Of a DNA stretch of 64,000 nt, positions 8,249 through 16,341 are shown in pieces. Position numbers and translations under genes: made by a program. Location: assembly GCA_902760345.1 (NCBI GenBank), contig CACWFY010000005.1, positions 16,198 to 80,197 of the forward strand, written 5' to 3'. Numbering within the stretch: the stretch's first letter is position 1; the number at the start of each line of letters is the position of its first letter. The notes beneath the pieces were generated by a model. It worked only from the letters and a program-made list of their open reading frames with translations, was not told where the DNA came from and did not search any database. The stretch comes from an uncultured Bacteroidales bacterium (GTDB lineage Bacteria > Bacteroidota > Bacteroidia > Bacteroidales > Bacteroidaceae).

Positions 8249-9798
8249 CTAACGAGTATCAAGTAAGGGTCCAGCCGCAAGTAGCTGCCAACGAACAGGC
8301 GCTACGCTCGTGGTTGGCTGATGAGTATGGCTTCGATGTACGCACCATTACAGCTGTGCGTATCCTGCGTCGTAGCATAGATGCCCGCCAGCGCAGCATT
8401 TTTGTGAATCTAAAGTTGCGAGTGTTTATCAACGAACAGCCGTCGGACGACGAGTATCAGCATATTGACTATCCTGATGTCAGTGACCGCCCACAGGTTA
8501 TCGTCGTCGGTGCTGGCCCTGGAGGACTGTTTGCCGCCCTGCGACTCATCGAACTCGGCTTGCGTCCCATTGTTCTCGAACGTGGAAAGGATGTGCACGA
8601 ACGTAAGAAAGACCTCGCACAGATTGCCAAGACCCAGCAGGTGAATGGTGAGAGCAATTACTGCTTTGGTGAGGGTGGTGCCGGGGCCTATTCGGATGGC
8701 AAGCTATACACTCGTTCTAAGAAGCGTGGCTCAATAGAAAAGATTCTCAATGTGTTCTGCCAGCATGGGGCTTCCACCAATATTTTGGCTGATGCCCATC
8801 CGCATATCGGCACCGATAAGCTGCCTCGTGTCATAGAGAACATGCGCAACACTATCATTCGTTGTGGCGGTGAGGTGCATTTCCAGACAAAGATGACGCG
8901 CCTGATTTTACAAGGCACTCGTGTTGTCGGTTGTTTGGCTGCCGACAAAGAATTTTGTGGTCCGGTTATTTTAGCGACTGGACATAGTGCAAGGGATGTC
9001 TATCGTTATCTCGCTGACAGCCATATTGAGATTGAGGCTAAAGGCATTGCCGTCGGTGTCCGTTTGGAGCACCCGTCTATGCTCATCGACCAGATACAGT
9101 ATCATAATCGTCAGGGTAGGGGGCGCTACCTGCCTGCCGCCGAATATTCGTTTGTCACGCAGGTTGACGGTCGCGGTGTCTATTCGTTCTGTATGTGTCC
9201 GGGCGGCTTCGTTATTCCTGCTGCTACAGACAAGCAACAGATTGTGGTCAATGGTATGAGTCCGTCGAATCGTGGCGGACAATGGTCGAATAGCGGCATG
9301 GTGGTTGAAACGCGTGCCGAGGATATTGAGGGTAATGACCCGTTGCGCGTCATGCACTTTCAGGAACAGCTTGAGCGTGACTGTTGGCAACAGGGTAATA
9401 TGCGACAGACGGCACCTGCCCAGCGTATGGCCGACTTTGTCAACAAACGCCTAAGTTATGACCTGCCTCGGAGTTCTTATGCTCCAGGACTGATTTCATC
9501 GCCTCTGCATTTCTGGATGCCTCAAAGTATCAGCCATCGATTGCAGGAAGGCTTTAAGGCTTTTGGACGACAGAGTCATGGTTTCCTGACCAATGAGGCC
9601 GTGATGATTGGCGTAGAGACACGCACCAGTAGTCCTGTGCGCATTGTTCGTGATAACGAAACGCTGATGCATGTCTGTTTGCAAGGGCTCTTTCCTTGTG
9701 GCGAGGGTGCTGGCTATGCCGGTGGTATCGTATCGGCGGGTGTTGATGGAGAACGCTGTGCGGAAATGTGTGCGCAGTATTTACAACAGACTGTTTAA
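8245..9798 (+). CDS. NAD(P)/FAD-dependent oxidoreductase
   Basis: 517 residues. A small N-terminal alpha/beta domain (1 to about 78) precedes a dinucleotide-binding fold with GAGPGG at 89-94 and the ribose-binding acid in LERG. The region NYCFGEGGAGAYSDGKLYTR and the C-terminal EGAGYAGGIVSAGVDGE are characteristic of the uncharacterised flavoprotein family also called FAD-dependent dehydrogenases (YP_ / COG2509-like). It is cytoplasmic. It ends the + strand operon. Its last 18 bp overlap the oppositely oriented yigZ gene, and its transcription terminator lies inside yigZ at 9805-9829. Confidence 0.88.
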   Translation: MTNEYQVRVQPQVAANEQALRSWLADEYGFDVRTITAVRILRRSIDARQRSIFVNLKLRVFINEQPSDDEYQHIDYPDVSDRPQVIVVGAGPGGLFAALRLIELGLRPIVLERGKDVHERKKDLAQIAKTQQVNGESNYCFGEGGAGAYSDGKLYTRSKKRGSIEKILNVFCQHGASTNILADAHPHIGTDKLPRVIENMRNTIIRCGGEVHFQTKMTRLILQGTRVVGCLAADKEFCGPVILATGHSARDVYRYLADSHIEIEAKGIAVGVRLEHPSMLIDQIQYHNRQGRGRYLPAAEYSFVTQVDGRGVYSFCMCPGGFVIPAATDKQQIVVNGMSPSNRGGQWSNSGMVVETRAEDIEGNDPLRVMHFQEQLERDCWQQGNMRQTAPAQRMADFVNKRLSYDLPRSSYAPGLISSPLHFWMPQSISHRLQEGFKAFGRQSHGFLTNEAVMIGVETRTSSPVRIVRDNETLMHVCLQGLFPCGEGAGYAGGIVSAGVDGERCAEMCAQYLQQTV

Positions 9799-10359
9799 GC
9801 GATTGCGAAGCTGCTCGGCTTCGCTTTTTCGTATCGATAATACAATCTCGCAGGTATTATCGTAGATCTGACTGATGATGCGCGGATTCATATCCTTGAC
9901 GGTGCGCATCACGTCGTTCATCTGGGGATAGGCAAAGGAATACTTAACGATCTCCTCTACCTGTCGGGTCTCTATGGCGGCATGGGCTATGGCATCAGCG
10001 GCAGCCTCACGATAGGCAACGATGAGACCACTGGTGCCGAGGTTGACACCACCATAGTAGCGCACCACGACGATAAGTATATCGGTGAGTTCATTGGAGT
10101 TGATCTGTCCAAGTATGGGTTTGCCGGCAGTCGACGAGGGCTCTCCGTCGTCGTTGGCACGGAACTCTGTACGTTCGGCTCCCAGCATATAGGCATAGCA
10201 CACGTGGCGGGCATCATAGTACTTCTTACGGTACTGTGCTACGATGTCCTTTACCTCATTGACGGTGCGAACGGGGTGGGCAAAAGCGAGGAACTTACTC
10301 CGTTTCTCGGTGTAATATCCCTCGCTTGTTGTTGCTATGGTGCGATATTCATCAGTCAT
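9781..10359 (-). CDS. YigZ/IMPACT family protein
   Basis: 192 residues. The N-terminal IMPACT/UPF0029 domain is marked by KRSKFLAFAHPV, the ARHVCYAYMLG segment and DDGEPSSTAGKPIL, with the glycine-rich VVRYYGGVNLGTSGLI. The C-terminal DUF1949 domain (about 130-192) is ferredoxin-like. Family members are linked to translation or amino-acid-starvation control, but the bacterial role is unsettled. It is the last gene of HIT-DUF1015-yigZ on the - strand. Its 3' end carries, on the opposite strand, the terminator of the convergent FAD gene, so its last codons are constrained by an RNA hairpin that does not belong to it. Confidence 0.9.
   Translation of the reverse strand: MTDEYRTIATTSEGYYTEKRSKFLAFAHPVRTVNEVKDIVAQYRKKYYDARHVCYAYMLGAERTEFRANDDGEPSSTAGKPILGQINSNELTDILIVVVRYYGGVNLGTSGLIVAYREAAADAIAHAAIETRQVEEIVKYSFAYPQMNDVMRTVKDMNPRIISQIYDNTCEIVLSIRKSEAEQLRNRLNSLL
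9805..9829 (+). terminator. Intrinsic terminator for the FAD oxidoreductase operon, inside yigZ
   Basis: A perfect stem GCGAAGC / GCTTCGC (9805-9811 and 9818-9824) with a 6-nt loop is followed by TTTTT. It lies 6 bp after the + strand stop codon and entirely within the coding region of the oppositely oriented yigZ. Confidence 0.75.
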
Positions 10360-10395
10360 AGGGCCTATGGGGCTAATGGGCCAATAGGGCTTATG
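10358..10395. repeat. 9-bp-period tandem array forming the DUF1015-yigZ spacer
   Basis: Units ATAGGGCCT, ATGGGGCTA, ATGGGCCA and ATAGGGCTT, then a partial ATGAG, fill the 31-bp gap between the DUF1015 stop and the yigZ start. The same unit family is inserted in frame in the AddA gene at 31682-31726. Confidence 0.7.
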
Positions 10396-11638
10396 AGAGT
10401 TTATGAATCACGAGACCTGAGCGCAGCTTCGGCTCAAACCAGGTGGCCTTAGGCGGCATAATCTTACCGCTGTCAGCGATGTCCATAATCTGTTGCATGG
10501 TGACAGGGTAGAGGGCTAATGCAGCACGCATCTCACCACTGTCGACACGGCGCTTCAGCTCACCGAGTCCGCGCAGTCCACCGACGAAGTCGATACGCTT
10601 GGACGAGCGCAGGTCGCCAATATTGAGAATCTCGTCGAGGATGAGGCGGCTGGAGATATCGACGTCAAGTACACCGATGGGGTCGCTCTCATCGTAGGTA
10701 CCCTCTTTGGCGGTGAGGCTGTACCAATGCTGGTCAAGATAGAGTGAGAATTCATGCAGATGAGTGGGCTTATAGATGTCAGTACCCTTGTCTTCCACAA
10801 GGAAGTTGACCTGCAGGGCAGCTAAGAACTCTTCTGACGACAGGCCGTTGAGGTCTTTTACCACGCGGTTGTAGTCGAGGATGGTAAGCTGTGAAGCTTG
10901 GAAGCAGACTGCCATGAAATAGTTGTACTCTTCATCACCCTTGTGGTTGGGATTCTGCTTCTGTTTTTCAGCACCAACGAGAGCAGCGGCAGCTGAACGG
11001 TGGTGACCATCGGCAATATATAGGCTGGGCATCTTGGCAAACTCAGCTGTAATGACCTGCGTGTCTGTCTCGTCGTCGATTACCCAGAACTGATGGCGGA
11101 AACCGTCGATAGGGGCTATGAAGTCGTACTCGGGTTTAGTAGCAGCATAGCGCATAATGAGCTTGTTGAGTACGGCGTTGTCGGGATAGGCGAAGAATAC
11201 AGGCTCGATGTTTGCATTGTTGACGCGGACATGCTTCATTCGGTCTTCCTCCTTGTCGCGGCGGGTCAGTTCGTGTTTCTTAATATTTCCCTTCTGGTAG
11301 TCGTCAGTATGGGCGCAGACCACGAGTCCATACTGGGTTTTACCGTTCATCGTCTGGGCATATATATAATAATGTTCGCGCGCGTCCTGTACCAGCCAGC
11401 GATTGTCTTGGAACTTCTGGAAGTTCTCGGCGGCTTTCTCGTAGACGCGTGGGTCGTACTCAGAGGTGCCTTCGGGGAAGTCGATCTCTGGCTTGATGAT
11501 ATGATACAGACTCTGGGCGTTGTCGCCAGCCTCAGCACGTGCCTCTTCTGAGTCGAGCACGTCGTAAGGACGGCACTCAACTTTCTCTACCAATTCCTTG
11601 GGTGGGCGTATTCCTTTAAATGGTTTTACAATTGCCAT
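10391..11638 (-). CDS. DUF1015 family protein
   Basis: 415 residues, beginning MAIVKPFKGIRPPKELV and containing the family hallmarks RPYDVLDSEEARAEAGDN, SLYHIIKPEIDFP, the ADGHHRSAAAAL segment near residue 215, and LDVDISSRLILDEILNI. It is cytoplasmic with no signal peptide. The reaction is unknown. DUF1015 genes repeatedly occur next to serC-serA in Bacteroidetes and Firmicutes, which suggests a link to serine or phosphoserine metabolism; here serA lies one gene upstream on the same strand. It starts 3 bp after the HIT gene stop, so they are probably cotranscribed. Confidence 0.88.
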   Translation of the reverse strand: MAIVKPFKGIRPPKELVEKVECRPYDVLDSEEARAEAGDNAQSLYHIIKPEIDFPEGTSEYDPRVYEKAAENFQKFQDNRWLVQDAREHYYIYAQTMNGKTQYGLVVCAHTDDYQKGNIKKHELTRRDKEEDRMKHVRVNNANIEPVFFAYPDNAVLNKLIMRYAATKPEYDFIAPIDGFRHQFWVIDDETDTQVITAEFAKMPSLYIADGHHRSAAAALVGAEKQKQNPNHKGDEEYNYFMAVCFQASQLTILDYNRVVKDLNGLSSEEFLAALQVNFLVEDKGTDIYKPTHLHEFSLYLDQHWYSLTAKEGTYDESDPIGVLDVDISSRLILDEILNIGDLRSSKRIDFVGGLRGLGELKRRVDSGEMRAALALYPVTMQQIMDIADSGKIMPPKATWFEPKLRSGLVIHKLS

Positions 11639-11641
11639 AAC

Positions 11642-12067
11642 TTATAGATTTTCTTTTATTTTTTCAATCAGCTCTTGATACTCAGCGTCGGAGAGATAGA
11701 CCTTACCCGGATTCATCTGGAACGTGCCGCCAAAGTCGGGGCCTCCCTCGTATTTAGGTGCTAAATGGAAGTGCAGGTGTGACAGCTTGTCGCTATACGC
11801 ACCGTAGTTGATCTTCACGGGATTGAAGGCCTTTTGCATGGCGCGGGTTACTTGGGCAACATCGGCCATGAAGGCATTGCGGTCTTCGTCACTAAGCTCG
11901 TTCAGGTCGTTGATGTGGTCCTTGTAGGCTACGAGGCAACGTCCGTGATAGGTCTGTTCTTTGAATAGGAAAGCCCGTGACACACGGAGTTGGGCAAACT
12001 CAATCATTAAATCGTGAAGTGTTTGGTTGTTGGTGCAGTATAGACACTGTTTAGGATCGCTTTGCAT
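11642..12067 (-). CDS. HIT family protein
   Basis: About 141 residues. The histidine triad is HLHFHLAP near residues 106-113, with the nucleophilic histidine being the middle one, as in Hint/Fhit-type nucleotide hydrolases and transferases. Two N-terminal cysteines (CLYCTNN) may bind zinc. The start at 12067 (MQSDPKQ) is preferred because a -7 element TACCTTTG on the - strand at 12101-12108 overlaps the longer in-frame start at 12103. It probably heads the HIT-DUF1015-yigZ unit, downstream of the serA terminator. Confidence 0.87.
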   Translation of the reverse strand: MQSDPKQCLYCTNNQTLHDLMIEFAQLRVSRAFLFKEQTYHGRCLVAYKDHINDLNELSDEDRNAFMADVAQVTRAMQKAFNPVKINYGAYSDKLSHLHFHLAPKYEGGPDFGGTFQMNPGKVYLSDAEYQELIEKIKENL

Positions 12068-12100
12068 AATCGTGATTTGTTTAGTGTTATGAATTTGTCG

Positions 12101-12108
12101 CAAAGGTA
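12101..12108 (-). promoter_or_regulatory. -7 element for the HIT-DUF1015-yigZ operon
   Basis: The - strand reads TACCTTTG (+ strand CAAAGGTA). It sits immediately after the serA terminator and gives a leader of about 30 nt to the ATG at 12067. Confidence 0.6.
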
Positions 12109-12114
12109 ATAAAT

Positions 12115-12144
12115 AAAAAGGGAACCGCCAAGCGATTCCCCTTT
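12115..12144 (-). terminator. Intrinsic terminator after serA
   Basis: On the - strand a 13-bp stem (AAAGGGGAATCGC pairing with GCGGTTCCCTTTT, with G-U wobbles) and a 3-nt loop end in a T-run. It begins 17 bp past the serA stop codon and separates serC-serA from the HIT operon. Confidence 0.75.
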
Positions 12145-12160
12145 AAATATCGTAAAGTGC

Positions 12161-13078
12161 TTACTTGTTGACCTGGAACTTCGTGCAACCATCCTTAAAG
12201 AAGGCATTAATCTGCTTGGCAGCAGCAATACCAGCGTTGATGTTGGCCTCGGCTGTCTGAGCCCCCATCTTCTTAGGAGTAGAGAAGTAGCGACCTTCGA
12301 ACTTGGCGAACTCGTCGTTGGCATCGGGCATGATGTCAGTAACGAACTTCAAGTCCTCGCGCTCAGCCATCAGCTTTATGAGGCCGGCCTCGTCAATCAC
12401 CTCCTTGCGGGCAGTGTTTACAAGGATGCCACCCTTCTTCATCTTACCAACCAAAGCGTAGTTGATGCTCTGCTTGGTCTCGGGAGTAGCAGGGATGTGC
12501 AGTGAAACAACATCGCAAGTCTCAAACAACTTCTCCTGGCAGCAAACGGCGTGAACACCAGCAGCCTCGATAACGTCTGCGGGGCAGAAAGCATCGTAAG
12601 CATAAACGTCCATACCGAAGCCTTTGGCGATACGGGCAACATTGCGGCCAACATTACCGAAAGCAAGGATACCCAGCTTTTTGCCTAACAGTTCCGTGCC
12701 GCTCTTGCCATTGTAGAAACCGCGAACGGCCATCACAAGCAGACCAAAAACCAACTCCGCAACGGCATTGGCGTTCTGACCTGGGGTGTTCTCAGCAACG
12801 ATGTTGTGGGCAGTTGCAGCGGCAAGGTCGATGTTGTCATAACCAGCACCAGCGCGAACTACAATCTTCAACTGCTTGGCAGCGTCGAGCACTTCAGCGT
12901 CGACCTTATCAGAACGGATAATGAGTGCGTCGGCATCCTTTACGGCGTCGAGCAACTGAGCCTTCTCAGTATATTTCTCGAGCAGGGTCAGCTCATTGCC
13001 AGCGGCCTCTACTTCAGCCTTAATGCCATTAACAGCTGCTGCTGCGAATGGCTTTTCTGTAGCTACAAGAATCTTCAT
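12161..13078 (-). CDS. serA: D-3-phosphoglycerate dehydrogenase, short form
   Basis: It oxidises 3-phosphoglycerate to phosphohydroxypyruvate, the first step of serine synthesis. At 305 residues it has only the substrate and NAD domains and lacks the C-terminal ACT domain that gives serine feedback in longer forms. The nucleotide-binding turn is GILAFGNVGR (136-145) and the catalytic arginine is in NTARKEV (R224). The usual catalytic histidine (TPHxG) is replaced by lysine (STPKKMGAQT, K269), a substitution I recall also for the Entamoeba enzyme. It lies downstream of serC, separated by a heptamer repeat spacer. Confidence 0.92.
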   Translation of the reverse strand: MKILVATEKPFAAAAVNGIKAEVEAAGNELTLLEKYTEKAQLLDAVKDADALIIRSDKVDAEVLDAAKQLKIVVRAGAGYDNIDLAAATAHNIVAENTPGQNANAVAELVFGLLVMAVRGFYNGKSGTELLGKKLGILAFGNVGRNVARIAKGFGMDVYAYDAFCPADVIEAAGVHAVCCQEKLFETCDVVSLHIPATPETKQSINYALVGKMKKGGILVNTARKEVIDEAGLIKLMAEREDLKFVTDIMPDANDEFAKFEGRYFSTPKKMGAQTAEANINAGIAAAKQINAFFKDGCTKFQVNK

Positions 13079-13083
13079 GTTTT

Positions 13084-13111
13084 CTTAATTCTTAACTCTT
13101 AACTCTTAATT
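13084..13111. repeat. Perfectly phased CTTAAYT heptamer array, serC-serA spacer
   Basis: Four 7-bp units: CTTAATT, CTTAACT, CTTAACT, CTTAATT. They make up nearly the whole spacer between the serC stop and the serA start and overlap the serC stop codon. Confidence 0.75.
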
Positions 13112-14177
13112 AGTGCTGTGCCTCAAATTCTTTCATGCAAGCAACGAGGGCGTTGACACCTTCGATGGTCTGAGCGTTATAGCAAGAAGCGCGGAAACCA
13201 CCAACAGAACGGTGCCCCTTGACACCTACCATACCCTTTGATACGGCGAAATCGAGGAAGTCCTTCTCCAACTCCTTATACTCGTCAGCCATGACGAAGC
13301 AGATGTTCATCAGTGAACGGTCTTCAGCAACAGCAGTACCCTTGAACATCTTGTTGCGGTCAATCTCACCGTAAACAATATCAGCACGCTGCTGGGCCAA
13401 CTTATCCATAGCGGCAACACCACCGTTCTTCTTGATCCAGCGCAGGGTCTCAAGAGCACTGTAGATGGGCACTACAGGAGGTGTGTTGAACATAGAGCCC
13501 TTGTCGACGTGTGTGCGATAGTCAAGCATGGTGGGAATCTCACGGGGAGCCTTACCCAGCTTCTCGTCCTTCAGAATGACGATAGTCACACCAGCCATGG
13601 CCAAGTTCTTCTGAGCACCAGCGTAGATGGCGTCGTACTTCTTTACATCGATAGGACGACTGAAGATATCAGAAGACATATCGGCAATCAGAGGCACGTT
13701 GATGTCGAGGTCCTTGCGAATCTCTGTACCATAGATGGTGTTGTTCGTAGTGATGTGCAGATAGTCAGCGTCTGCGGGAACGCTCCAATCCTTGGGGATG
13801 AAGGTGTAGTTGGCATCAGCAGAAGAAGCCACTTCTACAACCTCACCAAACAGTTTTGCTTCCTTCATAGCTTTCTTTGCCCAAACACCGGTGTTCAGAT
13901 AGGCAGCCTTCTTGATGAGGAAGTTATAGGGAATCATGCAGAACTCGAGGCTTGCACCACCACCAAGGAAGATGACTGAATAGCCCTCGGGGATATCGAG
14001 GAGTTCCTTTACCAAGGCCACAGCCTCGTCGACTACGGGCTGGAAGTCCTTTGCCCGGTGGCTGATCTCCATCAGTGAGAGACCCGAGCCGTTGAAATCA
14101 AGACATTGTTGGGCGGTCTTCTCAATCACCTCACGGGGAAGCATCGAGGGACCTGCATTAAAGTTGTACTTCTTCAT
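13110..14177 (-). CDS. serC: Phosphoserine aminotransferase
   Basis: 355 residues, a class V PLP aminotransferase making phosphoserine from phosphohydroxypyruvate and glutamate. It begins with the conserved [13 protein letters not shown]. The PLP lysine is in [12 protein letters not shown] (near residue 194). The C terminus has [11 protein letters not shown], holding conserved phosphate-binding residues. It directly precedes serA in the same direction, making a two-step serine pathway operon; the third enzyme, SerB, is not in the window. A near-consensus -7 box (TAATTTCG) lies on the - strand at 14231-14238. Confidence 0.96.
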   Translation of the reverse strand: MKKYNFNAGPSMLPREVIEKTAQQCLDFNGSGLSLMEISHRAKDFQPVVDEAVALVKELLDIPEGYSVIFLGGGASLEFCMIPYNFLIKKAAYLNTGVWAKKAMKEAKLFGEVVEVASSADANYTFIPKDWSVPADADYLHITTNNTIYGTEIRKDLDINVPLIADMSSDIFSRPIDVKKYDAIYAGAQKNLAMAGVTIVILKDEKLGKAPREIPTMLDYRTHVDKGSMFNTPPVVPIYSALETLRWIKKNGGVAAMDKLAQQRADIVYGEIDRNKMFKGTAVAEDRSLMNICFVMADEYKELEKDFLDFAVSKGMVGVKGHRSVGGFRASCYNAQTIEGVNALVACMKEFEAQH

Positions 14178-14230
14178 GTTTGAATAGGTTTTATTTGTAA
14201 TACGTTTCTACTGTTTCTATTTTTGCGGTG

Positions 14231-14238
14231 CGAAATTA
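14231..14238 (-). promoter_or_regulatory. Probable -7 element for serC-serA
   Basis: TAATTTCG on the - strand, one base off TAnnTTTG, about 54 bp before the serC start. Confidence 0.4.
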
Positions 14239-14319
14239 CACTTTTTATTTCAATTGGCCAAATATTTGAGCAATAATTAAGCGTTTTGCTGCTTTTTATT
14301 CGCATTTGTCAAGTGATTC

Positions 14320-14336
14320 GGTGCGTTATCGCACCT
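14320..14336 (-). other. Small inverted repeat over the helicase stop codon
   Basis: GGTGCG-TTAT-CGCACC has 6-bp arms and a 4-nt loop containing the stop codon. No T-run follows on the - strand, so it is at best a weak terminator or an RNA 3'-end stabiliser. Confidence 0.35.
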
Positions 14337-15657
14337 CCTCAACGATTGTTTTGATGCCTTTTATCTTTTCACCACGTGTTTGGCGCAATACCTGACGGAG
14401 CTTTTCGCGGCGGATGGCAGCATAGGCATAACGGTCTTTGACGTCAATACGTCCTATTTCGTTGGCCCTTAGTCCACCGGACTTGCAGAGGAATCCTACG
14501 ATGTCGCCTTTCGAAATTTTATCCTTCTTGCCTTTGCCGATGTAGATGGTAGCCATCTTAGGACTGAGAGGTGAGAGGTCAGAGGTGAGAGGGATGTCAT
14601 ACTCCGTGACGTCGCCCTCAACATAGTCGGGGATAGCCTCGCCGGCAGAGAGGATAAAGAACGTTCGGCCTGTAGCGTCCCAGCGGGCAGTACGGCCTAC
14701 ACGATGGATATAGCCGTCTTCACTTTCGGGCAGATGGTAATGGACGATGTTCTGGATGTCGGGGATGTCAAGGCCGCGCGATGCCAAGTCTGTGGCTACG
14801 AGGACATTGGCCGAACCATTGCTGAACCGATAGAGCTGATCTTCGCGCTGACGCTGTTCCAGTCCACCATGGAAACAGCTGATGGTAAAGCCTTGCTCCT
14901 TCAGATAGTCGCCGACGCGTTCAACAGCATTGCGATAGTTGAGAAACACGATGCTGCTGGCGTCGCCGAAGCTAAGCAGTAACTGGCGGAGTGTTTCCAA
15001 TTTGTCTTTCTGGGGGCTGTGCACCTCGTAGAGTGTCACACGTTCAGACGTTTGCTCTTCGTCGGGCAGGAAATCAATCAGCGTGCCTTTTTTCGACATG
15101 TTGACGAACTGCGGAATCTGTTCGGCATTTGTGGCTGACAGCAAGATGCGGCGTTGAAGGCCTGGCAGGCTCTTGATGAGTTTCTGCATTTCGCCCTGAA
15201 ATCCCATCTCGAGACATTTGTCAAACTCGTCAATGATCAGATAGCGGATACCGAAGCGCGCGATGTTCTCCTTGTCCAGATGGTCGTTCAGACGACCTGG
15301 CGTACCAAAGACAATGTGAGGCTTGACTTCACGCAGCACTTTGTGCTCGTCCATAGCGGCACGTCCGCCATAGCAGGCGGTAGAGCGCATACCACAGCCC
15401 ATACTCTTCAAGACGTTGTCTGACTGTAGCGCCAACTCGCGACCTGGTGTGATGACCAGTGCCTGTACTTGTTCGCTGCTACCGTCCAGCAGTTGTGTGA
15501 GGGGTAGGAGATAGGCCAAGGTCTTACCCGTTCCAGTAGGTGATAACAAAACAACATCACCGTCGGAGCCAAGTATGGCTTCGGCGGCGTGTTGCTGCAT
15601 CTCGTTGAGCTCAACGATGTGGAGCTTGCTCAGAATTTTCTGTATATCCACTCCCAT
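14326..15657 (-). CDS. DEAD-box ATP-dependent RNA helicase, DbpA-like
   Basis: 443 residues. The helicase core shows LLSPTGTGKT (motif I, about residues 37-46), a DEFD version of motif II (LIIDEFDKCLEMGF), the SAT motif as SATN, and HRVGRTAR (motif VI). The C-terminal about 75 residues (MATIYIGKGKKDKISKGDIVGFLC...) form a DbpA-type RNA-binding domain, which in relatives recognises 23S rRNA. It therefore probably acts in large-subunit ribosome assembly. Just before that domain lies a heptamer-repeat insertion encoding PLTSDLSPLSP (14564-14591). Upstream and cotranscribed is ompH, 15 bp away. Confidence 0.9.
   Translation of the reverse strand: MGVDIQKILSKLHIVELNEMQQHAAEAILGSDGDVVLLSPTGTGKTLAYLLPLTQLLDGSSEQVQALVITPGRELALQSDNVLKSMGCGMRSTACYGGRAAMDEHKVLREVKPHIVFGTPGRLNDHLDKENIARFGIRYLIIDEFDKCLEMGFQGEMQKLIKSLPGLQRRILLSATNAEQIPQFVNMSKKGTLIDFLPDEEQTSERVTLYEVHSPQKDKLETLRQLLLSFGDASSIVFLNYRNAVERVGDYLKEQGFTISCFHGGLEQRQREDQLYRFSNGSANVLVATDLASRGLDIPDIQNIVHYHLPESEDGYIHRVGRTARWDATGRTFFILSAGEAIPDYVEGDVTEYDIPLTSDLSPLSPKMATIYIGKGKKDKISKGDIVGFLCKSGGLRANEIGRIDVKDRYAYAAIRREKLRQVLRQTRGEKIKGIKTIVEEVR
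14564..14591. repeat. In-frame heptamer array inside the DEAD-box helicase gene
   Basis: Four phased 7-bp units on the + strand: CTGAGAG, GTGAGAG, GTCAGAG, GTGAGAG (coding strand CTCTCAC-like). They encode PLTSDLSPLS in the linker between the helicase core and the RNA-binding domain. Related units occur in relA and addB. Confidence 0.7.
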
Positions 15658-15672
15658 CCGTTCTCTTGCTTC

Positions 15673-16284
15673 TTATTTCTTCTCTTCCTTCTTGGCTTCT
15701 GTCTTCAAGGTAGACTTGTAGCCCTTGTTCAGACCGTTGATGACGTCGCTGGTGATGTCGAAGCGTTTGGCTGCATAGAGAATATTATCGCCCTGCTTAG
15801 TCAGAATGAGGTCGTACTTCTTATCCTTATTATATTTATCAAGGAAGTGCATCAGCGAGTCGCGCAGTCCTTCGTTATACTTAGCGGTCTCGTTAGCCAA
15901 CTCATTCTCCAGACGAGCCTGCAGCTCCTGCAGGCTCTGCTGCTGGCGCTGGATGGCAGCCTGCTGGCTCTCAGCCTGTTCGCGACTGGTGAAACCGTTA
16001 TTGTTCAACTTCTGCTGGAAGTTGGCCATAGCGCTCTGCAGAGCCTGACCTTTCTGGTTCAGCGTGTTGCGGGCATTGTTGCTCTTGCGCTGCAAGATTT
16101 CGGTGAATTCCTTGCAGAAGGCATACTGCGTCATCAGCGAGTCAACCTCTACATAGGCAATCTTTACTCCACCGCCAGCATTGTTCTCTGCGGCTGCTAC
16201 TGGCTGCTCGTCCATCTTAGGACTTGCGTTGTTGCAAGCGGCCAGTGCGACTACGGCAGCGGCCATCATCATGTACTTTTTCAT
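15673..16284 (-). CDS. OmpH/Skp family periplasmic chaperone
   Basis: About 203 residues from MKKYMMMAAAVVALAACNN, a lipoprotein-type signal (AAC). The mature part is a long alpha-helical coiled coil rich in Q, N, K and E (GQALQSAMANFQQKLNN, about residues 75-150), ending in the Skp-type YDLILTKQGDNILYAAKRFD. OmpH/Skp proteins hold unfolded outer-membrane proteins in the periplasm. The start at 16284 is chosen for its signal peptide; an upstream in-frame extension to 16356 runs through the octamer repeat and is unlikely to be translated. It is upstream of the DEAD-box helicase gene. A C-terminal lysine-rich tail (KTEAKKEEKK) is present. Confidence 0.85.
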   Translation of the reverse strand: MKKYMMMAAAVVALAACNNASPKMDEQPVAAAENNAGGGVKIAYVEVDSLMTQYAFCKEFTEILQRKSNNARNTLNQKGQALQSAMANFQQKLNNNGFTSREQAESQQAAIQRQQQSLQELQARLENELANETAKYNEGLRDSLMHFLDKYNKDKKYDLILTKQGDNILYAAKRFDITSDVINGLNKGYKSTLKTEAKKEEKK

Positions 16285-16309
16285 TGTTTTCTTTTTTCTT
16301 ATTGTTTTT

Positions 16310-16341
16310 TTTCGATATTTCGATGTTTCGTTATTTCGATG
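16310..16341. repeat. 8-bp-period tandem array between the small ORF and ompH
   Basis: Four phased units: TTTCGATA, TTTCGATG, TTTCGTTA, TTTCGATG. The array covers the last codons and stop of the small membrane-protein gene (16331) and part of the spacer to ompH. Confidence 0.65.
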
